Below are positions 33,004 through 42,540 of a DNA stretch of 64,000 nucleotides, in pieces. Source of the DNA: Heterotrichella gracilis (taxonomy: Eukaryota > Sar > Xanthophyceae > Tribonematales > Xanthonemataceae). The notes under the pieces were generated by a model. The model was not told the origin of the DNA. It was given only the letters and a program-made list of their open reading frames with translations, and made no database searches. How positions within the stretch are numbered: position 1 is the first letter of the stretch; each line of letters begins with the position of its first letter. The stretch covers positions 20,027 to 84,026 of the forward strand of contig JAULBX010018746.1 of NCBI GenBank assembly GCA_032358255.1, read 5' to 3'. Made by a program: the position numbers and the translations under genes.

Positions 33004-36000
33004 TTAGGCCCTGGGGAATTGGACCAAATCCGGATGGCTGCCCACTTGTGGCACTCGAAGGCTTGGGAGCACGGCTACCGCTGCATGGGGGGGTCGCCTC
33101 AGGTGCAGGGCGCCAAGTATGTCCTGGTGGGTGCTGGCTTTAGGCCCCAGCAGCCGGCTGCACAAGCGCTGGGCTGCCTTTATGGCCACTGTTAGCTCGG
33201 GAGTGCTCATGTCCTGTGGCAGAGAGAGAAACAAAAGTTAGATTTTCAATTTATGGCTTTTCTTGACACAAATATAATTGAACATGTAACCCTGTGCTTG
33301 ATGGCCATCACAGCTTTGCAGAGCTGTTGATCACAAGCCTTGGCACAGTGTGAGAGGTACACATTTGCAGCCCTGTTCATATTGCAAGACCTTGGCAACG
33401 CCACTGTCGGGTACCCCGCCCATCCTAGAAATGCAACACAAACCAGCACGCAGCATCGCCACGCACAGCCAGCAGCAGACAAGCAGCATGGCACACATTT
33501 GCCTCACCCATTCCTCGCCCTACCTAGTACCCTCTCAACCGCAAACGTACTACCCTCCTGACATCCTAAAACCCTACCTGGTACCCCGTGAGCTTGGCCA
33601 GCATGGAGGGCCAGAAGGGGATGGCGCCCCGCTGCCGCCGCTCAGCGTACACGATGGCCGCCGCGATGACTGAGGGCCGGCAGTTGAGGAAGGTGGTGAC
33701 GGCAAGCGCCTCCCGCACAGCCCTGAGCGTGTTGCCTGCCACAGCCTGCGACGCCGCAACATGCTGTTAAATTTTGTTTAATTGACCTTTAAAAAGGGTT
33801 AGCATCCTAGATATAAAGAGCAAGTTCCCCTACCGACAGAATTCAGCAAAAAGAAATTCCTATACAACAGCCTTGTTACAAACTATCTTGAGGATCCACT
33901 CTGCCAAGACAGAGCCTGGTTGGGCTAATCATTGGTGAATGCATCCCACAAGAAGCACGCACGTGTCCATGGGATGTCAAGAGCATGTTTACTGACCTGC
34001 GACGCCGTGGCGCTCAGGAAGTTGCACCCCATGCGTTCCATGTACAGCTTGGCGCAGCGCAGGGTGGAGATTGCCGCTGTGTCGTTGCCCAGCACTTGGC
34101 GCATGTTCCACTCCATCTGATGCAGGGCGCCCGCCTGCAGGGGGGGAGGCACACAAAACATGAGTCGGCTGGGCTGGTGAGGGTTTGTATTTGTGTTCAT
34201 TAGGGTTTATTTGGGGGTCTGGCGCTCCATGTACAGCTTGGCGCAGCCCAGTGTTGGGGGAAGTTGCGGTGTACTCTGCCTGGCTTGCTAGGCCATCCCC
34301 TACCACCACTGCTACCGTCCGAGCCCCACCAGCTGCTCATGTAACCCCTTACTCCAAGCTCCTCAACCCTAAACCCTACGCCCTGAAACTTCTAGTAAAA
34401 GCATACCTGGAAGCCCGTTGCATGCTTCGCCTGGGCTCGCTAACCCCGTCCCCCATCCCCCTGCTGAGGCGTCACCACCACCGCGGCCACCGTCATGAGC
34501 CCCATCAGCTGGTCTCAAAATCTCCATAAACCCACAAAACCCTAAACCCCAAACTCTCTCCCCCCAAACCATACGAGATAGGCATTTACCTGGAAGCCCG
34601 TGGCCTGTTCCGCCTGTGCGTCGCTGGGCCCCGCCCCCGCGTCCCCCTGCCGCGCCGCCACCACCACCGCTGCTGCTGCCATGAGTCCCATCAGCTGGTC
34701 CTGGACCTGCAGGCTGGTGGACATGGTGCGGTCCATGAGCAGCACCGCGTCATGGCCAACCTCCTCCGGGAGGCTCAACCTGTGGGGAAGGGAGGGAGAG
34801 GGGTGAGTATGGGGGACGGAAGATGCGCCCAGGCATCATGTGCAGTGCGTTGCGCCAGTGGTGAGGTCTGAAACGCATCGGTTTTCCCCCGGGAGGATTG
34901 GGCATTGTGCGGTTCATGAGGAGCACTGGATCATGGCTATCCTCATCAGGGACACCCAGCCTGCCTCCCCAAGATGGTGGGGAGGTGAGGATGGAGGAAA
35001 CTTTCCATGTAACCACCGCACGCGTGTATACAGACAATGCATGCATAAAGCAATTCTCTGCACTCGAGACGGCGAGTTATGGCTGCACTCCTGATTGCAT
35101 AATATTACGCGCACCTTGCTGCCACGTCAAGTGCCCCTGCCATGAGCTCCCCCCGCCGCTGCAGGTAGCCATAGCTCATGTTCTGCAGTGCCAGGCAGTG
35201 CGTCTTCTCGAAATGCGCCACCGCCAGGAAGGCCCCGCTGCACCTCAACTCCACTGCCACCTCTTTGCTGCTGTCGAAATCGTCCAGGTCCAGGCAAAGC
35301 CCCTTGAGATTGGCGGACAGCTGGTCAATGGTGCTGCCCTGCAGGTGGAAATGGATATATTCTGATTTATGAATTTTGCTTGTATGGAAATTTATCTTCT
35401 ACTTTAGAAGTATGAAATGAATGCATGTATGTTAGCTGTGCAGATCATTATGCAGGAAAAGGGAATTCCATCCTTGCAAAAGTGAAATGCTTTTACAATA
35501 CGTTTTGCGCCTCACCTTTTGTGGAGGGAACACATCAGCGCAGGGGAAGAAAGCAAAGAGGTGCGCTTCAAAAGCCCCAGACAGCATCCATTCTCCCACA
35601 GCATCCCCATCCGCCTCCAGGGCCCCGCCATACACGCCCTCTGTGGACGGCCTGCAGCACAATCAGCATGAGTCAGTCGGCACATCATATACGAATCAGC
35701 AAGAATTAGGGACTGCATCTGTAAGTGTAGCATGCATCAATGACTGTATGCTTACTGTCACGCCCTATGATTCAGTGGCCCATTGATACAACATTGACAA
35801 GGCCAAAACATTCCGAACGCCAGTACAGTTGACAAACCTATGTTGTCCACCCACTGGGATCCAAACGAAGCTCGACCCACCAGCTGTTTTTGCCATTTGT
35901 ACTGCTGCAATTGCAATGACCACCCTGTAATATCGCAACCATTGGCAGCTTTGAATGAGACCTGGCCTGCCTGTACCTGAACGGCGCCCCCCATCTGGCC

Positions 36001-39000
36001 ATCATTGCCGCCACGGCCTCCTTGACCACGAGGTTGCCCTGCTCCCTGCTGCCCTTGCCCTTGTCGGTCACGATCAGAAGCACGCCAGGCAATGAACCTG
36101 GCAGGAATGGGAAGGGAGAGAATTGAGGGCGGTGTGCAATGAACAGGGTTTCTCACTCCAGGGCAGGGGCATAGCCATATTGCACGGGGGCATTATGTTA
36201 CCAAAAAAAACATATCAGCATACAACTCATGAGTAACGGTACCAGGCGTGCCAAGACAGGGCGATGGTGCAAGCTGACTAGACGATAAATATTAAACAGA
36301 TCAGCTGACGATAATTACTAAACCAATCAGCTTGTACCAACTAGACGCTAATTACTAAACCAATCAGCTTGTACCAACTAGACGCTAATTTTTAAACCAA
36401 TCAGCTTTGGTAAGTGACCAATCTATCAATTTGACAGCTGTTGAATTAGTCGATTAGTCACCAATCAACTAGTTGGTCAGGCAATCAATCACTAATCCAA
36501 CTCCCTGTTCTGCTGGGTCGAATATAATCTAATCCAGCCAAGGACAGCCAAGACTTGCGGCGCACCTGGCCCCTGGCGCAGCACCACCCCCCCACAGCTC
36601 CATGATCCAGGTGTACAGGCTCAGCATGAGTGGTTTGGGCAAGCAGGGCAAGGGTGACTAACCAATGGACTACACGCTGGACGCATGTAACTGGGATCAA
36701 GCTACCAAGATACCCCAAGCCAAGCAAACCAGGCTTTGCGGCGCACCTGGCCCCTGGCGCAGCACCCCCCCCCACAGCTCCATGATCCAGGTGTACAGGC
36801 TCAGCATGGCCACTCCAGCGGTGGTTGCGTGCAGGTTGACGTCGCAGCGTGCCTGGCTGCGGCCCCCCACGCGGGTCTGCTTAAAGTGGCCCTCCTCAAG
36901 GGACACCCTGCGTGTGGAAAGCAGGTTAGGGATTAGGGTTTGGGTGGGGATGGGCCTGAAACAGGCTTGCGAGTTGCGTGGTTTTCAAAGTTGGGTGCCC
37001 TGGGATTTGACTGATAATACATGAGATTAATAGGGGGGAAATGAGTATTGTATCACGCAGGAATTCCAGGTGCAATCTTAACCCTAGCTAGGGACGTTGT
37101 AGGGGAGAACAGCACCCCACCAAGCCCACCTGAGCTGCAGGGCTTTCCGCTGCGCCCAGATGACCCGCGTGCTCCACAGCGCATCCCGAGATATAGCCAA
37201 GAAAGAGAGCCAAAACCAAACAATTGAATATCTCACAGAGTTGGAAATTCAGGTGTACCACTACATAAGAAAGAACCACTTTATGCCCACCTGAACAGCT
37301 GCAGCGCCTTTCTCTGCGCCCAGATGACCCCCGTGCTCCACAGCGCATCCACGATGGCATTATACACAATGGCATCAGGGGCACAGCCCTGCATGCGCAT
37401 CTGCTCATACGCCAGCAGTGCTCGCCGCCACTGCCCCCCCTTCTCCAGTGCACTGATGAGCGCGGTGTATGTGACCACGTCGGGTGTGCAGCCCTGGGCG
37501 TGCATCTGCTCAAACACCTCGCTGGCCTTCTCCCACTGGGTGCCTGCAGGGTAGGGTTTAGAGTTTAGGATTGAGGGTGCCTACCACACCTAAGTGCCTG
37601 CACTTTAGGGTTTAGGTTTAGAGTTTGGGTGGCTTGTTCAGTGCGCTGATGAGCGCGGTGTATGTGACCACGTCGGGTGTACAGCCCTGGGCGTGCATCT
37701 GCTCAAACACCTCGCTGGCCTTCTCCCACTGGGTGCCTGCAGGATAGGGTTTAGAGTTTAGGATTGAGGGTGCCTACCACACCTAAGTGCCTGCACTTTA
37801 GGGTTTAGGTTTAGAGTTTGGGTGGCTTGTTCAGTGTGGTGATGGGTGCGGTGTATGTGACCCGTGATATGTCTGGGGTGCAGCCCTGGGCGTGCATCTG
37901 CTCAAACACCTCGCTGGCCTTCTCCCACTGGGTGCCTGCGGGGCAGGGTTGGGGTTAGGGTTAAGGTTTATGGCTGGAGTTTAGGACGCCTTTTGTCAAG
38001 TGCCAGCCTCCTTGAATGCCAGCGGCTTGGGGTTCAGGGCTCCATTCCCCCAGTGTTATGAGAATGTAAAAGACTAGGTTTCATGGTTCTACAAAGTGCC
38101 CATGATTTGAGGGCTAATGGCGCACCTTGTGCTCAGGCTGAGATGAGGGAGTTGCATGAAATTGTGTTTGGCTTGCACCCCTCCTTGCACATCTCCTTGC
38201 ACATTTCCAACGCCAGCTATTCTAGGGTTTACAGCTTAGGGTTTAGAGCTCCGGGCGCACCTTGCGCGCACGCCGTGATGAGCGAGTTGAAAGTCACTGT
38301 GTTTGGCTTGCACCCCTCCTTGTACATCTCCTGGAACAGCTCCAGCGCCAGCTCCCACTGCCCAGCCTTCTCGCAGGCGCTGATGAGCGAGCTGTAGGTG
38401 ATCACGCTGCGCTCGCACCCCTTCCACACCATCTCCTGCAGGGGAAAATCAAGGGAAAAAGCAGGCGTCAGCAGGGAGAAGATTTCCCCTGTAGCAATCA
38501 TGGCAAAAGCCCTACGGGGGATGTGCAAAACGTTGGAAGTTTTATTCAAGCAGCATCTCATGAGTGGTCAGGTTGCACACATTCCCTGCCATGGTCATAT
38601 TTTCAAGACGTAGTTTATGCACATTGGACAAGTATACTTCCAATAACATCACTAGGAAAGCTCACCCACCTGGAACACCTCCATCACCCTGTCCAGCTGC
38701 CCCGCCTTGCCGTACGCCGAGATGAGTGCGTTGTAGGTGGTGGCGTTGGGCGTGAACCCCGCGTCCAGCATGCGCGTGTACACCGCCACCGCCTCCCTTG
38801 GCTGGTTGCACATGTTGCAGGCGATGATGAGCGTGTTGTAGGTGCGCAGCACTGGCTCAACCCCCTGCGATAAAACCATAAACCTTTGTTAACTAGAAGG
38901 GATATATCGTTGATTGGATACATAAGCATGCCTGTTTGGCATGAGTAGAAAGAAATCCTGTACAGACGATGAGTGTATGCGCAAGGCTGGCTCACCTCGT

Positions 39001-40709
39001 GCTTGGTAGGGGAGGGGGGCAAGCCATGTTGCCCGATGTACCTGTTTGCTAGAAAAAAACCAATAACAACCAGTATGCTACAGTGTTAAGGGTTTAGTGT
39101 TGGGTGCTTCACCCCCTCATCTCAACAAGAAGTCCGAACTTCTTGTTTAAACCATCGACTCTCAATGCCCCATGCCATACATATTCCGCCGCGCATTGAA
39201 GGCAACCACATTAGGGTTTAGGGTCTCCAAGCCTAAACCCTACACCATAAACACCCTTAACCCTGAAACCTACACCCCATGCGCACCTCGGATTTCATGG
39301 TAGCCAGCACCTTCACAGCCGCCTCCCACTGCCCCATTTTGCCATACACATCCACCAGGGTGTTGAAAGTGACCACATTGGGGCTGCACCCCTGCTTGCG
39401 CATGGCCTGGTAGGTCTCCAGCGCCAGCGCGCACCTCCCGCACTTGATGCACACGTTCATGAGCGCAGTGTATGTGTGCACGTTCATGTCCACCCTCCGG
39501 GCCTGCATCTCGGCTGCCAGCTCGGTGGCGCGCGCCATGCTGTGCTGGGCGATGCACATGGAGATGGTGGCGGTGTAGGTGTAGACGTCGCACAGAGAAC
39601 TGCGGTAGGCAATAAATGAGAGTTGAGTTAGATATTTAGTGTCATAGTACATACCCTTGGAAGGAAATAGGGCAAGTATTTTATTCAGTTTGAAATCCGC
39701 ATTCATATAATCAGCATCTATATGTTGATAAAAACCATACTTGTATATAGAACACGCTCCTTATCTCGAGTTTGACGGCGTTGATTGAGTGAGAGGCAGA
39801 GTGAGAGAGCCAGCCTGGGAGGATGGTCATACCCTACCCTACCTGAGGGGGTCATCCTGGGGTAGTTTGCGCAGCCTGTCAAAGAGCTCGTTGGCCCGGG
39901 GGACAAGGCTTGCCTTGCTCAGCTCTTTCAGGAGGAGGGCGGTGGCTCGGCTGTCAAAATCGGCCAGTGCCCTGAACACCTGCGTGGATGGGGGTTTAGG
40001 GTTTAGGGTTATGGAGTTTAGGATTTGGAACCATTGCGCACACACCTGATGCACTGAAGGACATTTTAGGGTTAAAAACGTTGCGCACCAGTATGGAACA
40101 ATACAGGGTTGCAACATTTGAAGGGTTTAGGGTTTTGAAGGGGTTTTGAACCGCTGCACACACCTGGTCGGGCAGAGGCTGGGCCCTGGGCAGGGATGCC
40201 ACCAGCCGAACAATCTCCTGTGCTGAAAGGCTGTCTTCTGCCGCCTGGAGCCTGCCATCGCCCGCCTCCTTGCCGCCCCCTCCCCGCCCCTTTTTGCCCC
40301 CCTTGTGGAAGCCGTGCACCCCCCCCCCCCCGCCCCTGCCCCCGCCTCGCTGTGCAGGCGGGGCCTTGCCCTGGCTCCGCCCGAACCAGGGTACCCTAAA
40401 GTTGCTGCTCTCTGGTATGGCCTGCCCCCCCCACCCCACCTGTGTCTGTACATGTGGTGGGTGGGCGCTGGTTCGATCCCGTGCATTTGGTCCCGCTGCC
40501 GATACGCTGTCGTATGCCTGTGGTGCCATCCCCGTCGTGCTCGCCAAGACTGCTATGGGCGTGGGGGCGGTGGTGGCGGTGTACCAGTCCGGGTGCTGCT
40601 GCTTGTGGGTAGGCGGGTGCTGGTGCTGCTGGTCATATATGAAGAGGCTGTCTATTTCGCTGGGGATCCGGGTGGCAGGGTCTGGTCCCATGCGGACGAG
40701 TGTGTCCAT
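33004..40709 (-). CDS. PPR-SMR-cyclin fusion protein
   Basis: Predicted organellar RNA-binding protein. Fourteen exons: 40709-40164, 39979-39843, 39599-39287, 38864-38670, 38435-38261, 37543-37291, 36907-36747, 36097-35977, 35651-35516, 35338-35115, 34779-34590, 34134-33997, 33745-33578, 33213-33004. Every junction keeps phase, giving 988 residues. Layout: a disordered N-terminus with a Gly/Arg/Lys-rich stretch; about nine P-type PPR motifs of 35 residues, such as the one starting VVTYTALISALEKGGQW; an SMR-like domain with LLIVTDKGKGSREQG and WGAPFR; then a cyclin-like fold, with AVLLMDRTMSTSLQVQDQL and, later, MEWNMRQVLGNDTAAIST. PPR-SMR proteins act in plastid RNA handling; the cyclin-like part may be a protein-binding scaffold (inference). 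The true start is uncertain: the first exon stays open to an AG at 40804, and more 5' exons may lie at 40850-41180. No transit peptide is shown. Confidence 0.82.
34005..34285. repeat. Decayed copy of a cyclin-domain exon donor region
   Basis: CCATGTACAGCTTGGCGCAG at 34038-34057 within the exon recurs at about 34228-34247, with a TTAGGGTTTATTTGGGG stretch next to the copy. Confidence 0.75.
34405..34705. repeat. Duplicated donor edge of a cyclin-domain exon
   Basis: The exon end at 34589-34705 and a decayed copy at 34407-34515 share ACCTGGAAGCCCGT, CACCACCACCGC and CCCATCAGCTGGTC in the same order. AACCCTAAACCC-type sequence flanks the copy and lies between the two (about 34365-34375 and 34540-34552). 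Confidence 0.85.
34712..34975. repeat. Duplicated acceptor edge of a cyclin-domain exon
   Basis: GTGCGGTCCATGAGCAGCAC at 34726-34745 recurs as GTGCGGTTCATGAGGAGCAC at about 34907-34926, followed in both by a TCATGGC and CTCATC/CTCCTC block and CCC.GCCTG-type sequence. Confidence 0.75.
36270..36412. repeat. 37-bp minisatellite in PPR-SMR-cyclin intron
   Basis: Units at 36331-36367 and 36368-36404 (CTTGTACCAACTAGACGCTA then ATTACTAAACCAATCAG) differ by about two bases. Shorter degenerate units precede them from about 36272. Confidence 0.85.
36545..36812. repeat. Near-identical copy of PPR-SMR-cyclin exon 7 donor edge
   Basis: About 75 bases with GCGGCGCACCTGGCCCCTGG, the C-rich stretch and CTCCATGATCCAGGTGTACA occur at about 36557-36627 and 36739-36810, offset by about 182. 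The second is the functional exon end; the first could offer another donor. Confidence 0.9.
37126..37350. repeat. Copy of PPR exon 6 donor edge
   Basis: GCCCACCTGA then CTGCAG.GC.TTTC, CTGCGCCCAGATGACCC and CGTGCTCCACAGCGCATCC occur at about 37126-37188 and 37283-37349. The second is the functional exon end. Confidence 0.85.
37446..37945. repeat. Triplicated PPR exon acceptor edge
   Basis: The start of exon 6 (about 37446-37556) is repeated at about 37640-37745 and 37832-37940, a period near 191 bp. Each copy retains the acceptor and CTCAAACACCTCGCTGGCCT, and each is followed by TTTAGGG-type sequence. Copies two and three encode most of one PPR unit but have no evident matching donor. The third is more diverged. 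Confidence 0.92.
38100..38345. repeat. Copy of PPR exon 5 donor edge
   Basis: TGTGTTTGGCTTGCACCCCT at about 38163 recurs at about 38299 in the exon, flanked in both by GGCGCACCTTG upstream and CACATCTCCT/TACATCTCCT downstream. TCTAGGGTTTACAGCTTAGGGTTT-like sequence lies between. Confidence 0.85.
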
Positions 40710-42466
40710 TGCTGCACTGCGGGCGCTGTCTATTTGAACGGACACGTCGATCCCAAGTGCCTGGTGGCTATTAATATTGTCCCTCCAGAGCTTGCAGCAT
40801 TGCCTGAGTTAATGTCATTTACCTGTACAGAGAGGCACACATTGGTTAAGTGTAGCGCGGTGGGGTAGAGTGACAACACGCACACGAAACAACGGCATGC
40901 CACACCGGCTGAATAACCACCACCCACCTGCATATCCTCGCTGAACAGCGCTGCAGATAAAACCCTGTCAAGCGCTAAGCAATTCCTTCGCAATGCACGT
41001 TTTGCTGGTCCAGAGGGTATTCTTTGGAGACCTGGAAAAGCGTTTGCTTGCCTTGCTTTTGTTCAAGCACAAAGCGAGTGCATTGTCTGAGTCTCAGATG
41101 CGCTGCAGCACGCCGCAGGGCCACAAAAGTCTGCGGCCCAAACGACAGATTTGGAGGGCGCTGCTGATGTGGCACTGAACAATTATGTAAAGCGGGCACT
41201 GGAGACAGTTCAGATTCGGCGTATGAGATCAGATTTGCCCAGTCATCAATTCACGTGGGCCCCCATAGCCACAAGTCAGCCACAAGCACTTGTTCACTTT
41301 CGCCCCCAACAACGTTTCTCTCTCGTTTTAAAGCATCCTTTTCCCATCAAAGGGGCACCAAAGCTAGGGGGCTTCCTGGCTAAACAGGAGTAAAGTAAGG
41401 TGGGCACCAAAGCAGCGCACTGCATACTGGATGTCATTTGGTGCAATAGCAATCCACAGGCATTCCATTAGCCATCACCGTCCCAGGCAGCCATCTGCCA
41501 GTGTGCACGGGCAGTTACAACACGCAACAAGCAACCTGGCTAGGCCCAGCGGCAGTGTACATGAGGTTACAACCAAGGCACCTTTCATCTTGTATGTGTA
41601 TACAGCTGCTTGCCCGTGAGAGCACTAATTGGTAAGTAAAAGCAAACTTTGGCATGATATTGAGCCCGGGTTGGCTCCCTCATGAATGTCTCAGATTTCA
41701 ACCCCAACCACAGTCCAGCAACCTGAAACCCAGCGGTGTGCATCCGGCTGATAACAGTGAAAGCCGCGACCCTAGCACAGGGCGCATGGACAAAAACGCG
41801 AGTGTTGCAGGTGTGAAGTACAGCGCATCTCAGCCCACCTTACCCAGTTAAAATTGCTGGTGATTGAAGTGAAATACATTATAGCATCGCTATCTGCACA
41901 CAGCCCAGGGTGTGTGCAGACGGGTGGATGCGCACGAAAAGAACACAAAAAAAGCCCACACCAGCCCTGCAGGCTAGAATGGAAACAGATTCAAGCCATG
42001 GAAAATTGGTTTCTTACCCCCAAAAATTAACACTGTGATGCGATATGCCCAGGCGCCTTTCACCCACCCATACCACAATCCCATGGCCTACGCCTTTGCT
42101 GACCCACATACATCCCCCGCCACCCCCGTGCCGCCTTGCTGCCAGCCACCCAACTCCCAGCCCAGTCCTTGCTACACCGGCTTGTGTGGATACCGCTGCT
42201 GCTACTGCTGCACTTGTTGGCCTGCAGCAGGAATCCCTCCCGCTGGCAAACGCCACCCCCTCCCCCTCCACCATCGTTTCCAACACCCACCTCAGGCACC
42301 CGGTCCAGCAAATCCTACGCGGTGTTGACCATATATCAACAAAAAAAACTCTCTGCTGCTGCTGCTGCTGACTTGCTGGCCCAGCATCTCCTGTTGCAGG
42401 TGTCCACACCACACCCATCTCAGGCCCCATGTCCAGCATAACCCTAACCCTCCACCCTGTTTAGGG
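40710..42466. other. 5' flank of PPR-SMR-cyclin gene and 3' flank of CCS1
   Basis: No complete gene seen. Minus-strand open stretches at about 40853-40993 (ends AG|GTGGGT) and about 41033-41190 could be 5' exons of the PPR-SMR-cyclin gene. The part near 42300-42440 holds decayed copies of the CCS1 last exon and a short CTG run at about 42351-42370. Confidence 0.4.
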
Positions 42467-42540
42467 TTAGGGTTTAGGGTCGACCACCTCCACCTCCACC
42501 ACCATGTCGGGCACCACCTCAGGCACCTGGTCCAGTATGC
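42300..42540. repeat. Copies of CCS1 last-exon sequence around a telomere-like tract
   Basis: Blocks CACCTCAGGCACC.GGTCCAG at 42289-42310 and CATCTCAGGCCCCATGTCCAG at 42416-42436 resemble CACCTCAGGCACCTGGTCCAG in the last exon at about 42514-42534. A TTTAGGGTTAGGGTTTAGGG tract at 42460-42480 lies between. Confidence 0.65.

Noticed and set aside
36545-38345. Exon copies in the PPR-SMR-cyclin gene as extra functional exons
   Set aside because: Most copies lack the second splice site or break phase, while the chosen 14-exon model is fully in phase without them.
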